Origin: Bacteroidota bacterium
GTDB taxonomy: Bacteria; Bacteroidota; Bacteroidia; Bacteroidales; VadinHA17
Length of the DNA: 32,652 nucleotides
Direction: 5' to 3'
Assembly (NCBI GenBank): GCA_030618105.1
Contig: JAUXED010000015.1
Location: forward strand, 1 to 32,652
How positions within the stretch are numbered: position 1 is the stretch's first letter; each line of letters opens with the position of its first letter. The position numbers were made by a program, and so were the translations under genes. The notes beneath the pieces were generated by a model. It saw only the letters and a program-made list of their open reading frames with translations, ran no database searches and was not told the origin of the DNA. This document shows, piece by piece, positions 24,787 through 32,652 of the stretch.

Positions 24787-25365
24787 ATGAAAAAGAAATT
24801 AAAAAAATATCTGATCTTTATACTTGTACCTTTTATTACAAGTTGCGGTTATAACACTATGGTTACCCTGGATGAAGGGATAGGTGCGCAGTGGGCACAG
24901 GTTGAAAATGCCTATCAGCGGAGAGCGGACCTTATTCCAAACCTGGTGAACACAGTGAAAGGATATGCCGATTTTGAGAAAGAGACCCTCACACAAGTAA
25001 TTGAAGCTCGTTCAAAAGCTACTTCAGTAAACATTGACCCGGGAAATATCACCCCTGAAGCTATCAGTCAGTTCCAAAACGCACAGGCTGGTCTTAGTTC
25101 AGCGCTTTCAAGATTAATGGTTGTTGTGGAAAGATATCCTGAACTTAAAGCGAACCAGAATTTTCTTGAGCTCCAGGCACAACTGGAGGGTACCGAAAAC
25201 AGGATTGCAGTTGAACGAAGGAAATTCAATGAAGCCACCCGCCAGTATAACACCTATATAAGAAAGTTTCCGAAAAATATTGTAGCCGCGATTTTCGGTT
25301 TTGATAAGAAAACATATTTCGAAGCTGAAGAAAAAGCAAAGGAAGTTCCAAAAGTAGAGTTCTAA
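24787..25365 (+). CDS. lemA: LemA family lipoprotein
   Basis: This is a LemA-family protein of 192 aa. The N-terminus has a lipoprotein signal with lipobox ITSC and Cys20 (FITSCGYN), so it is probably a membrane-anchored lipoprotein. The family core is intact: 'QVENAYQRRADLIPNLVNTVKGYA', 'RSKAT', 'SRLMVVVERYPELKANQNF', 'EGTENRIAVERRKFNEATRQYNTYIRKFP'. The fold is a long helical bundle; function is not established. It is followed by two TPM-domain genes, a neighbourhood common in bacteria that suggests a shared membrane-associated role. About 110 bp with purine-rich repeats separate it from the next gene. Confidence 0.95.
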   Translation: MKKKLKKYLIFILVPFITSCGYNTMVTLDEGIGAQWAQVENAYQRRADLIPNLVNTVKGYADFEKETLTQVIEARSKATSVNIDPGNITPEAISQFQNAQAGLSSALSRLMVVVERYPELKANQNFLELQAQLEGTENRIAVERRKFNEATRQYNTYIRKFPKNIVAAIFGFDKKTYFEAEEKAKEVPKVEF

Positions 25366-25474
25366 TGTCAAGACAAAAGATAAAAGTAAAAAGACAAAAG
25401 TAAAGAAAGAAGAGTGAAGAGATTTGTCTATCGTTGATACGACATTGGTAAACATAATAAACAAATAGTAACAA

Positions 25475-25915
25475 ATGAAACCATCAGACTTTTTAAGTAA
25501 AGATGACAAGACCCTGATCACTAATGCTATAAAAAGCGCCGAGCTAAATACTTCCGGTGAAATCAGGGTACATATTGAAAACCGATGTAAAACCGATGTT
25601 CTTGACCGTGCTTCCTACCTTTTCGAGAAACTGGCTATGCATAAAACAGAGAAAAGAAATGGAGTTTTGTTCTACCTGGCAGTGAACGACAAAAAATTTG
25701 CCATTCTGGGAGATGCCGGGATAAACGAGGTTACGGCTGATGATTTCTGGGAAAATATTAAAGAAAACATGTTGAGTCATTTCAAAGAGGAGGAATTTGC
25801 CAAAGGTCTCGAAAAAGGAATTGAAATGGCAGGTGAACAACTTAAAGATCATTTCCCATACCAGTCAGATGATATTAATGAATTATCGGATGAAATATCT
25901 TTTGGTAATGAATAG
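25475..25915 (+). CDS. TPM domain protein, short soluble form
   Basis: This 146-aa protein consists of essentially one TPM domain: 'LITNAIKSAELNTSGEIRVHIENRCK', 'RNGVLFYLAVNDKKFAILGDAGINE' and 'GLEKGIEMAGEQLKDHFPY'. No signal peptide or membrane segment is visible, so it is predicted to be cytoplasmic. TPM domains occur in the plant thylakoid phosphatase TLP18.3 and in bacterial YgcG-like proteins; activity in this group is not established. It lies between lemA and a longer TPM gene, which supports a functional set of three. Confidence 0.9.
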   Translation: MKPSDFLSKDDKTLITNAIKSAELNTSGEIRVHIENRCKTDVLDRASYLFEKLAMHKTEKRNGVLFYLAVNDKKFAILGDAGINEVTADDFWENIKENMLSHFKEEEFAKGLEKGIEMAGEQLKDHFPYQSDDINELSDEISFGNE

Positions 25916-25933
25916 GGAAGAATGGGGAAATTG

Positions 25934-25981
25934 GTTGATAAGTTGATAAGTTGATAAGTTTAGGAGTTTAAGAATTTAAAA
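25934..25981. repeat. octamer array gttgataa, 6 units
   Basis: Three identical gttgataa units are followed by the degenerate gtttagga, gtttaaga and atttaaaa. The array starts 19 bp after the stop of the short TPM gene. Confidence 0.85.
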
Positions 25982-26109
25982 TAACAAACCGTTTTTTTTC
26001 TTTACAAATAAACTCATCAACAAATAAACTTACATTGGTTATTGATATTATTATGAATTCAGAAATTATATTGCATAAAATCTGAAATTAAAAAATAAAT
26101 TATAAGCAT

Positions 26110-26895
26110 ATGAAATATATTATTACTCCATTGTTAATAATTCTCCTGGTGTTTAATGGATTAGCCCAGGATATACCTGAACGTCCCGTTCCCCCGAGAC
26201 TTGTTAATGATATAGCCGGTTTTTTCTCTCAGAATGAGGTTGCACAGCTTGAGAAAAAACTGGTCTGGTTCAACCAGCAAACTTCCACCCAGATCGCTGT
26301 TGTAACTATAAAGGATCTGCAAGGTTATGACATTTCCGACTTTGCTTTCAGGCTGGGAGACAAATGGGGAGTAGGGCAAAAAGGATTCAACAACGGAATT
26401 GTAATCCTTATTAAACCTAAAACCACTGGAGAAAAAGGAAAAATATTCATTGCCACCGGTTATGGACTTGAAGCTGTAGTTCCCGACGCAATAGCAAAGC
26501 GTATAGTTGAAGCAGAAATTCTCCCTGAGTTCAGGAAAAACAGCTATTATAAAGGGATTGATAAAGCGATAAATACACTTTTTTCCCTTACCCAGGGTGA
26601 ATTCTCACCAAAAGAATATGCACAAAAAACATCACAGAAAGAAGCTCCCGCGTTTGGTATCGGGGGATTTTTCTTGTTGATTATCATATTTTCAATATTT
26701 GGGCGTCTGCAAAGGGCACGGCATTATTCCGTTGGTCATAGTGTACCTTTATGGACAGCCCTGTTCCTGGCAGGATCGGCACGTCCACGTGGAGGAGGTT
26801 TTAGTAGTTTCTCTTCGGGAAGCGGTAGTTTTGGAGGCTTTGGAGGCTTTGGAGGCGGAGGTTTTGGTGGCGGCGGTGCAGGTGGTAGTTGGTAG
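26110..26895 (+). CDS. YgcG-like TPM domain protein with Gly-rich tail
   Basis: This 261-aa protein has a signal peptide (about 1-20, ending GLAQ), a TPM domain (about 28-160: 'VNDIAGFFSQNEVAQLEKKLVWFNQQTSTQIAVVTIKDLQG', 'RNNGIVILI'-type strand, 'IATGYGLEAVVPD'), one transmembrane segment (about 182-202), and a C-terminal tail of Gly, Ser and Phe ending GGGGAGGSW. This layout, including the terminal GGSW-like motif, is typical of YgcG/TPM proteins found beside LemA. The TPM domain faces the periplasm. It converges on the zinc-ribbon gene, with a strong palindrome between them. Confidence 0.93.
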   Translation: MKYIITPLLIILLVFNGLAQDIPERPVPPRLVNDIAGFFSQNEVAQLEKKLVWFNQQTSTQIAVVTIKDLQGYDISDFAFRLGDKWGVGQKGFNNGIVILIKPKTTGEKGKIFIATGYGLEAVVPDAIAKRIVEAEILPEFRKNSYYKGIDKAINTLFSLTQGEFSPKEYAQKTSQKEAPAFGIGGFFLLIIIFSIFGRLQRARHYSVGHSVPLWTALFLAGSARPRGGGFSSFSSGSGSFGGFGGFGGGGFGGGGAGGSW

Positions 26896-26914
26896 CAGAT
26901 AGCATTATAAAATA

Positions 26915-26962
26915 AAATTTAATTACGTTATTAATAACGTAATTAATAACGTAATTAAATTT
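26915..26962. terminator. bidirectional terminator, 21-bp perfect palindrome
   Basis: The arms AAATTTAATTACGTTATTAAT (26915-26935) and its exact reverse complement (26942-26962) flank a 6-nt loop. T tracts follow on both strands. It lies between two convergent genes and abuts the stop codon of the minus-strand one. The taataacgt word occurs twice, so alternative pairings are possible. Confidence 0.75.
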
Positions 26963-27832
26963 TTACTTCTTTCCCTTAGTTCCCTTTTTTCCCTTAGTTC
27001 CCTTTTTTCCCTTAGTTCCCTTTTTTCCCTTAGTTTCCTTTTTTTCCTTAGTTTCCTTTTTTTCTTCCGGTTCTGAATCAATATTTTCATCTACCAGGAT
27101 ACGGCCACAATATTCACAAACGATTACTTTTTTTCTTGATTTGATATCAAGCTGACGTTGAGGAGGAATTTTATTAAAACAACCACCACAGGCACCTCTT
27201 TCTATAGTAACCACTCCAAGTCCGTTTCTGGCATTCGACCGGATTCTCTGGTAAGCCGAAAGAAGGCGGGGTTCAATCTGATCATGGAGCCCTTCAGACT
27301 TTTTAATTAGATTTTCTTCCTCCTTTTTAGTATCGGCAATAATATCATCAAGCTCTGATTTTTTTTCTTTCAGATCGTTTTGCCTTTCATCAAGAGCAGA
27401 AACAGAGGTTTCTATAATCTCGGCTTTTTCTTTAATCTGCTGTGTGAATTCTTTAATCCGTTTTTCGCACAACTCCATTTCAAGATTCTGATATTCAATT
27501 TCTTTAGAAAGCGAATCAAATTCCCGGTTATTCCTCACATTCATCTGTTGATCTTCATACTTCTTTATAAGTTCTTCAGCCTGTTTAATTTCATTCTTTT
27601 TTGCCGTTACTGAGTCCTCCATATTCTTAACTTCACCTTTAAAATTATCAACACGAGTTCCAAGACCGGCAATTTCGTCTTCCAGATCCTGAACTTCGAG
27701 AGGCAGTTCGCCACGGAGAATTTTTATCTTATCTGTTTGAGAGTCTACTTTTTGTAAGTTATATAAAGCTTTTAATTTATCTTCAACAGTATACTCTTTT
27801 AATTTACCGGCTTTTGCTGTTTCCTGTGCCAT
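26963..27832 (-). CDS. coiled-coil protein with C4 zinc ribbon (CT398-like), repeat-extended C-terminus
   Basis: This 289-aa protein has a long antiparallel coiled-coil hairpin (about residues 30-200), then a C4 zinc ribbon with C215-x2-C218 and C239-x2-C242. This matches the zinc-ribbon family typified by CT398 of Chlamydia. Proposed roles in nucleic acid or regulatory complexes are not established for this group. From about residue 257 the sequence becomes a perfect hexapeptide repeat ([EG]KK[EG]TK), encoded by an 18-bp tandem array, giving a strongly basic tail. It starts 3 bp after the Nif3-like stop, so both are in one operon with the MerR-like gene. Confidence 0.9.
   Translation of the reverse strand: MAQETAKAGKLKEYTVEDKLKALYNLQKVDSQTDKIKILRGELPLEVQDLEDEIAGLGTRVDNFKGEVKNMEDSVTAKKNEIKQAEELIKKYEDQQMNVRNNREFDSLSKEIEYQNLEMELCEKRIKEFTQQIKEKAEIIETSVSALDERQNDLKEKKSELDDIIADTKKEEENLIKKSEGLHDQIEPRLLSAYQRIRSNARNGLGVVTIERGACGGCFNKIPPQRQLDIKSRKKVIVCEYCGRILVDENIDSEPEEKKETKEKKETKGKKGTKGKKGTKGKKGTKGKK
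26966..27064 (-). repeat. 18-bp in-frame coding tandem array
   Basis: About five and a half 18-bp units encode EKKETK twice and GKKGTK three times, then GKK. The DNA word (aagggaactaaggg) resembles the purine-rich 9-bp arrays in the gaps at 20.8 and 24.3 kb. Because 18 is a multiple of 3, copy changes keep the frame. Confidence 0.9.
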
Positions 27833-27835
27833 ATG

Positions 27836-28930
27836 TTAGAAATAATTTACTGGATTGGTGATGATTTCTGAAAAATGAATTGCAAAGTTAAGATTTTTTT
27901 TTGTAAGCAGTTCATAAAAAATATCTTTTATTACCTGTTCACTTTCATAATGTCCGATATCAACAAGTAGTATATTTTTATCTGCATCAAAATATTCATG
28001 ATACTTAATATCAGCCGTCAGAAAAGCGTCAGCACCGGATGTAATAGCTTTCTTAAGTAAAAATGCGCCTGTACCTCCACAAACAGCGACTCTTTTCACC
28101 TTTTTTCCCAACAATGATGAATGTTTAATACATTTTAAATGAAATATTTTCTTCAGGTCAGTAAGAAAGACTGCCTCTTCAATACTTTCAGGCAATTCAC
28201 CTATTGCACCCGTTCCTGCTTTTAAAAATTCATTATCGAGTGGATAGATATCATAAGCAACCTCTTCGTATGGATGAGTATTTAACAGGGCATTGACAAT
28301 ACTTCTTTCCCTGCATTGTGGGAAAATAGTTTCTATACGTATCTCTTTTTCAAAATGCAATTTCCCTTTTTCTCCTTTATATGGCTTAGAGTTCTCGCTT
28401 GCCCGGAAGCTTCCATTCCCATGAAGATTAAAGCTGCATTGATCATACTGACCAATATTACCGGCACCTGCATCAAAAATTGCCTTCCTGACCCTATCGG
28501 AATGTTCATCGGGAACAAAGGTTACCAGTTTTTTTAATTCTCCCTTTTTTGGTGAAAGGATTTCTATGTTTTGCAATCCCAGTTTTTCTCCCAATTTCGT
28601 ATTTACTCCACCCCATATCCCATCCATATTTGTATGAGCAGCATAAACAGCAACATTATTTTTAATAGCTTTGACAACTGTTTTTTCAACATAATTCTTA
28701 CCGGTTATACTTTTAAGACCTTTGAAGATAATTGGGTGATGAGCAATTATAAGATTTGCTTTTTTATTTATTGCTTCATCAATAACCTCTTCAGTAACGT
28801 CAACAGTTAACAAAACCGAAGAAACATTATCATTTGGATTCCCAATGATAAGTCCGGAATTATCAAATGATTCCTGGTACAACAAGGGAGCATATTCCTC
28901 CAATATTGAAGCAACTTCTTTTATTTCCAT
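27836..28930 (-). CDS. Nif3-like dinuclear metal center protein (NIF3/YbgI/YqfO family)
   Basis: This protein belongs to the NIF3 family, hexameric proteins with a two-metal site. 'IIAHHPIIFKG' (H64, H65), 'DAFLTADIKYHEYF' and 'LLVDIGHYESE' supply the metal ligands. The long 364-aa form carries the extra PII-like central insertion (about 127-235), as in YqfO. Its biochemical role is unsettled; some members are annotated as GTP cyclohydrolase I type 2, without good proof. The ATG at 28930 (MEIKEVASIL) is preferred, because the track's 16 extra residues overlap the upstream gene. It is the middle gene of a MerR-Nif3-zinc ribbon operon. Confidence 0.93.
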   Translation of the reverse strand: MEIKEVASILEEYAPLLYQESFDNSGLIIGNPNDNVSSVLLTVDVTEEVIDEAINKKANLIIAHHPIIFKGLKSITGKNYVEKTVVKAIKNNVAVYAAHTNMDGIWGGVNTKLGEKLGLQNIEILSPKKGELKKLVTFVPDEHSDRVRKAIFDAGAGNIGQYDQCSFNLHGNGSFRASENSKPYKGEKGKLHFEKEIRIETIFPQCRERSIVNALLNTHPYEEVAYDIYPLDNEFLKAGTGAIGELPESIEEAVFLTDLKKIFHLKCIKHSSLLGKKVKRVAVCGGTGAFLLKKAITSGADAFLTADIKYHEYFDADKNILLVDIGHYESEQVIKDIFYELLTKKNLNFAIHFSEIITNPVNYF

Positions 28931-28955
28931 ATAGTTTGTTGATTTTTTATTTCCC

Positions 28956-29291
28956 CTAAAGATCTTCCTTAATCTCAAGTAATAATTCCCTGATTTCTTT
29001 AAGTGATTTAACCACCTCGAAATTATTATTTATATCCTCTTTATTCTCCCTTAGTTTTTTCTTTGCACCCTTTAGTGTCATACCACGTTCTTTCACAAGG
29101 TAGAAAATAACATGAAAATTATCAATGTCTTTTTGAGTAAAAAACCGGTTGCCCTTTTTGTTTTTTTTAGGTTTAATAATGTCGAACTCCTTTTCCCAAT
29201 ATCTGATCAATGATGTATTTACATTAAATGAATCAGCAACTTCACCTATTGAGTAATAGAGTTTTTCAACTTTCTTTTCTTTGTACGGCAT
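28956..29291 (-). CDS. MerR family transcriptional regulator
   Basis: This small DNA-binding protein (111 aa from the ATG at 29291) has a MerR winged-helix at residues 11-60: 'YYSIGEVADSFNVNTSLIRYWEKEF' and 'RFFTQKDIDNFHVIFYLV'. A short C-terminal coiled coil (about 75-110) is the probable dimerisation helix. There is no effector domain, so the signal is not predictable. The track's longer start is a TTG inside the -7 box, so the ATG is preferred. It sits at the head of the operon with the Nif3-like and zinc-ribbon genes, and the stop is 26 bp before the Nif3 start. Confidence 0.9.
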   Translation of the reverse strand: MPYKEKKVEKLYYSIGEVADSFNVNTSLIRYWEKEFDIIKPKKNKKGNRFFTQKDIDNFHVIFYLVKERGMTLKGAKKKLRENKEDINNNFEVVKSLKEIRELLLEIKEDL

Positions 29292-29318
29292 AGCAGAAAA
29301 GTTAAAATAAAAAGAAAA

Positions 29319-29326
29319 CAAAGCTA
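29319..29326 (-). promoter_or_regulatory. -7 box of the MerR operon
   Basis: On the minus strand TAGCTTTG matches TAnnTTTG, 27 nt upstream of the MerR ATG. A TTG occurs 17 nt upstream of the box (slightly short spacing). This would give the operon its own promoter within the minus-strand cluster. Confidence 0.45.
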
Positions 29327-29349
29327 ATTTAAGAATTATAATTCAACCT

Positions 29350-30870
29350 TCAAGGATTTTTGTTCATTTCACCAAAACAATACAGATACCCATCTCTTGA
29401 GGCAATATAAATTACTCTGTTATAAACAATTGGAGTAGCCTCAAAGCTTGATTTCCAAACATCAAGCAGTTTGAAATTCAACTCCTGATCATAACTAAAA
29501 ATAAATACTCCATTGTAACTAGCTGCAATTAATCTGTTCCCTGTAAAAATAGGTGTGGAAATAGATGGACCAATTTTATGCTTATATATAAGCTTTGGAG
29601 TGGAAAAAGCGGTTACACTATCCGGTCCGGGGACAAGGAAATCTTTAATTAAGGATTCATGGTCAACTACATACAGGTATCCGTCGATACCGGAAAAAGC
29701 TGCTAATTTTACACTCTCTTTACTAACATACCGGTCATTTATTCCTGCCGACCCGATCACTCCTCCCTCCCAACTGACAAAATCATTATTTTCAACAGGA
29801 AAAAACCATACAGCAGCATCTTCAGGTTTATTTAGCGGATTAAGTTTTAACACACCACCTTTACCTTTAATATATTGTTTTTCAACCGAAACAAGGATAC
29901 AACTGTCACCTGTTACAATCGCCGATCCGTCCAAATCCGACCCAACATAATAATCCCAATCCAGTTCTTTAGTCTTCAAATTATAACCCCATACATGTCC
30001 TGATCCTGAAGCAATATAAATATGATCATTCAGCAAACTGGGAGAAGATTCGGTAACAACATTATATTTATGGTCCAAAACATCTTTTTTCAGATATAGT
30101 TTTCGTTCCTGATTTATTTTAGGCTGTAACATACTGTCAATCCAGCGGGCATTCCGGTAATCGGGATCAAAAACCGTGAACAACGAATTTTCAAGACCAA
30201 TATATGCTGTATCATTAATAATAAGAGCCGATCCGTCAACATCGCGACTATAGCTATCCATCCATTTGCTGTCAAGTCTCCACAATTCCTCACCACTGAA
30301 ATATGATATTGCCCTGTAGCTTGGGATATGTTTTGAATCCAGGTAATTCCCTGTACCAAGGCGACTACCCTGAAGGATTACATATTTATCACGTAAATTA
30401 TCAGCCTTTTTATTCACCCAAATGGTTCCGGTTCCCTTCACCACATCATCAAATTCGTATTCCCACACAATCTCGCCTGATGCAGCATTTATCTTTTTCA
30501 AATTGTGATCGTAAGCTCCCTGAATAAGATAAAGCAGTGAATCCTCGCTGACAAGAAGTGGTTGTCCTGTCCATCCCGCTCCTTTCCATTTTTTCGCACC
30601 TGTTTTCCGGGATATAACAGTCTCACCTTCTCCAAGATACAACTTCCATATAACATCCAAACGCGAAGGAGCTTCATTACCATAATAGTTTCGTTGCTCA
30701 TTCCCAAGAAAAGTAGGAATAAGCACTTTGACAAGAGAAACAGTATCAGAAGAGAGAGAATCAATTTGACAGGATGTATCCGGGTTTAAGCTATGGTAAG
30801 GAGAAAAAAAAATCGGGTTTTCCAGATTAAACCCGATTGATAAAAGAACAAGATATATTTTTATCAGCAT
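29350..30870 (-). CDS. PQQ-like beta-propeller repeat protein
   Basis: This 506-aa exported protein begins with a short hydrophobic signal (MLIKIYLVLLSIGF). The body contains repeated PQQ-propeller blades, with motifs such as 'LKKINAASGEIVWEYEFDD', 'RAISYFSGEELWRLDSK', 'VWGYNLKTKELDWDYYVGSDLDGSAIV' and 'ATPIVYNRVIYIASRDGYLYCFG'. Such propellers usually act as protein-protein scaffolds (as BamB) or bind ligands; there is no dehydrogenase domain. It follows the M23 peptidase gene by 16 bp on the same strand, so the two are probably cotranscribed, which hints at a role in wall or outer-membrane maintenance. The specific function is unknown. Confidence 0.88.
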   Translation of the reverse strand: MLIKIYLVLLSIGFNLENPIFFSPYHSLNPDTSCQIDSLSSDTVSLVKVLIPTFLGNEQRNYYGNEAPSRLDVIWKLYLGEGETVISRKTGAKKWKGAGWTGQPLLVSEDSLLYLIQGAYDHNLKKINAASGEIVWEYEFDDVVKGTGTIWVNKKADNLRDKYVILQGSRLGTGNYLDSKHIPSYRAISYFSGEELWRLDSKWMDSYSRDVDGSALIINDTAYIGLENSLFTVFDPDYRNARWIDSMLQPKINQERKLYLKKDVLDHKYNVVTESSPSLLNDHIYIASGSGHVWGYNLKTKELDWDYYVGSDLDGSAIVTGDSCILVSVEKQYIKGKGGVLKLNPLNKPEDAAVWFFPVENNDFVSWEGGVIGSAGINDRYVSKESVKLAAFSGIDGYLYVVDHESLIKDFLVPGPDSVTAFSTPKLIYKHKIGPSISTPIFTGNRLIAASYNGVFIFSYDQELNFKLLDVWKSSFEATPIVYNRVIYIASRDGYLYCFGEMNKNP

Positions 30871-30886
30871 GCTATTGCCATATTGA

Positions 30887-31858
30887 CTAATCGAAAGTTT
30901 GTCCGCTTTTCATTGATATTTCTATCATTCTGTCATACTCTTCTGCAGTAAGGTCATTATAGAAATAATTAATTGGATTCACTGGTTTACGGTTCTTATG
31001 TACTTCGTAATGAAGGTGCGGAGCGGTTGAAGTTCCCGAACTTCCAACAAAGCCAATCACATCACCACGTTTAACTTTCTGACCCCTCTTAACATTAAAA
31101 CCGGTCATATGAGCATAGAGTGTCTCAAAACTATATCCGTGATCTATTACAATATAATTTCCAAATCCAGTTTTTCGTCTTTTTACTGAGATAACTTTAC
31201 CATCTCCGGTAGCATAGATATCTGTTCCTCTTGGAGCAGTAAAATCGATTCCATAATGGAATTTACGTATCTTGTAAATTGGGTGTATTCTGTAACCAAA
31301 GCCGGAAGCAGTCCGTTTCAGATCTTTATTCGATATTGGTTGAATTGCCGGAACAGACGCGATCATTTCTTCTTTGTTCCTGGCAAGCTCTATCAAATCA
31401 TCATATGACCTTGATTGAATATACATCTTTTTTCTAATCTTATCGAGTGCCTTGGCTGTTTCAATTACAATCTCATCATTTTCAAATCCTTCAAGTTCTG
31501 AATACCGGTTAATACCACCAACACCTGCTTCACGTATTGAACCTGGTATAGGTTCAACTTCGAAAATTGTACGGTAAATATTATCATCTGTTTCTCCCAG
31601 GTTTGATAATACATTATCCATCCTTCCCAGCCTTTTCTGCATAAGTTCATAATGGAGAGTCATCTGGTTCAACTCTCTCTGCAATATTTTTTCTTTTGGA
31701 GAATTAAAGAAAAGTGTAGATATCACATAATAAGTAATTGCTAATAACACACTTGCCAGAAAGTAGGAAAGGAATCTGAATGTTTTTGCTCTGAAGCTTA
31801 ACTGAATTTTATCAAAACGCAGAGATTCTGAATTGAATTTATATTTACTTCTTGCCAT
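30887..31858 (-). CDS. M23 family metallopeptidase (LytM/NlpD-like), membrane-anchored
   Basis: This is a zinc peptidoglycan endopeptidase or its regulator. The 323-aa protein has a basic cytoplasmic N-terminus, one membrane helix (about 28-52), a coiled-coil region (about 55-160) and a C-terminal M23 domain. Zinc ligands are intact: H201 and D205 (HYGID), and H283 in HLHYE; H250 (LYAHM) and H281 complete the active site. The enzyme is therefore likely active, cutting cross-links in the periplasm. It is divergent from alaS and has a good promoter of its own, and it heads a minus-strand run with the propeller protein. Confidence 0.95.
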   Translation of the reverse strand: MARSKYKFNSESLRFDKIQLSFRAKTFRFLSYFLASVLLAITYYVISTLFFNSPKEKILQRELNQMTLHYELMQKRLGRMDNVLSNLGETDDNIYRTIFEVEPIPGSIREAGVGGINRYSELEGFENDEIVIETAKALDKIRKKMYIQSRSYDDLIELARNKEEMIASVPAIQPISNKDLKRTASGFGYRIHPIYKIRKFHYGIDFTAPRGTDIYATGDGKVISVKRRKTGFGNYIVIDHGYSFETLYAHMTGFNVKRGQKVKRGDVIGFVGSSGTSTAPHLHYEVHKNRKPVNPINYFYNDLTAEEYDRMIEISMKSGQTFD

Positions 31859-31908
31859 ATTCTCCTTAATATAATTTTATTAAAAGGAAAAAAATGTTTA
31901 TATGGATG

Positions 31909-31939
31909 CAAAAGTAATGTAAATAAATTAATTTTACAA
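31909..31939 (-). promoter_or_regulatory. promoter of the M23 peptidase gene
   Basis: On the minus strand TTG (31939-31937) is followed by 20 nt and then TACTTTTG (31916-31909), matching TAnnTTTG. The box is 50 nt before the ATG at 31858, which would leave a leader of about 43 nt. Confidence 0.6.
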
Positions 31940-31989
31940 GCTCTGAATAAAGGGCTTAGAATTTGAATTAACATTTAGCTACATATTCC

Positions 31990-32652
31990 ATGACTTCAAA
32001 CCAGATAAGGGAAGCTTTTTTTGAGTTTTTCAGAGAAAAACATCATCATATCATTCCATCTGCACCAATGGTAATAAAAAATGATCCAACATTAATGTTC
32101 ACCAATGCAGGAATGAATCAATTTAAGGATATTTTTCTTGGTAATAAAAAGCCAAATAATCTACGAATAGCCAATACCCAGAAATGTTTAAGAGTTTCGG
32201 GGAAACATAATGATCTTGAGGAGGTTGGACAGGATACATACCATCACACTATGTTTGAGATGCTTGGCAACTGGTCATTCGGAGATTATTTCAAAAAGGA
32301 AGCAATTGGCTGGAGTATAGAATTCCTGGTTGACAAACTGGGAATTAATAAAAACAGGCTATACGCGACGGTTTTCGAAGGAAATAAAGAGGAAAACCTG
32401 GCAAAAGATGAGGAAGCATCTAAATTCTGGACTCAGGTAATTGATAAGGATAAAATAATTGATGGCTCGAAAAAGGATAATTTCTGGGAAATGGGTGATA
32501 CCGGTCCATGCGGCCCATGCTCAGAGATCCATGTTGATTTACGAAATGATAAAGAGAGAGAAAAAATAAGTGGCAGAAGTCTTATCAATAAAGATCACCC
32601 TCTTGTCATCGAATTATGGAATCTCGTTTTTATCCAGTATAACCGGAAAGCA
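31990..32652 (+). CDS. alaS: alanine--tRNA ligase, N-terminal part (3' end outside window)
   Basis: This class II aminoacyl-tRNA synthetase charges tRNA-Ala. The gene is absent from the ORF track because its frame runs off the window edge without a stop; 221 codons are visible. The catalytic domain is clear: the start '[19 protein letters not shown]', motif 1 '[24 protein letters not shown]', motif 2 region '[22 protein letters not shown]', and '[21 protein letters not shown]', '[15 protein letters not shown]' and '[11 protein letters not shown]'. The start is the ATG at 31990. It is divergent from the M23 gene with 131 bp between. No clear TAnnTTTG box for alaS is seen there. Confidence 0.97.
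   Translation, partial: MTSNQIREAFFEFFREKHHHIIPSAPMVIKNDPTLMFTNAGMNQFKDIFLGNKKPNNLRIANTQKCLRVSGKHNDLEEVGQDTYHHTMFEMLGNWSFGDYFKKEAIGWSIEFLVDKLGINKNRLYATVFEGNKEENLAKDEEASKFWTQVIDKDKIIDGSKKDNFWEMGDTGPCGPCSEIHVDLRNDKEREKISGRSLINKDHPLVIELWNLVFIQYNRKA

Noticed and set aside
24113-26895. A new defence or toxin system around lemA, TPM and the KilA-N piece
   Set aside because: LemA and TPM genes are a common neighbourhood, the KilA-N piece is broken, and no nuclease, NTPase or toxin partner is present.

Overview
The window looks like chromosomal DNA of an AT-rich member of the Bacteroidota. Reasons: type IX secretion (T9SS) genes that are essentially confined to that phylum (a GldJ/GldK-like SUMF1 lipoprotein, PorP/SprF, PorU, PorV); promoter -7 boxes matching the phylum consensus TAnnTTTG, with a -33 TTTG in the best case; and almost no Shine-Dalgarno-like leaders. 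Two genes are cut by the window: a DUF4468-like gene on the left and alaS on the right (missing from the ORF track because it has no stop here). The genus cannot be named from this sequence.

Layout. 1-1.1 kb: two poorly characterised genes. 1.2-1.6 kb: tRNA-Val (TAC, minus strand) with a clear promoter and terminator, a 17-bp copy of its 3' end and a long inverted repeat. 1.6-3.4 kb (minus): folC and a nitroreductase. 3.9-10.9 kb (plus): a PIN-PhoH ATPase, a SixA-like phosphatase, mtaB, an inositol monophosphatase-family enzyme, two tandem LpxL-like acyltransferases and a family 2 glycosyltransferase. 11.1-15.0 kb (minus): murF, the GldJ-like lipoprotein and a PorP/SprF protein. 15.1-20.7 kb (plus): porU, porV, ispF. 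20.8-23.6 kb (minus): a small lipoprotein and a eukaryote-like urocanate hydratase. 23.7-26.9 kb (plus): a divergent LemA-like protein, a KilA-N gene remnant, LemA and two TPM-domain proteins. 27.0-31.9 kb (minus): M23 peptidase, PQQ propeller protein, MerR-family regulator, Nif3-like protein and a coiled-coil zinc-ribbon protein. The window ends in alaS (plus).

How the genes fit together. Most of the window is housekeeping and envelope biology: wall synthesis (murF, M23), acyl and glycosyl transfer to envelope lipids, T9SS export and cargo processing (PorU/PorV with GldJ and PorP), and isoprenoid, folate and tRNA functions. I found no defence, CRISPR, phage, integrase or secondary-metabolite system.

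The feature not explained by the genes is the non-coding DNA. Many gaps carry short tandem arrays. Their sequences are unrelated from site to site, but their periods cluster at 7, 8 (or 16) and 9 bp. Several run exactly up to, or into, the ends of genes. One 9-bp family occurs at two loci in opposite orientation, and an 18-bp array has become the coding C-terminus of the zinc-ribbon protein. This is the best candidate for an undescribed phenomenon here; its function is unknown.
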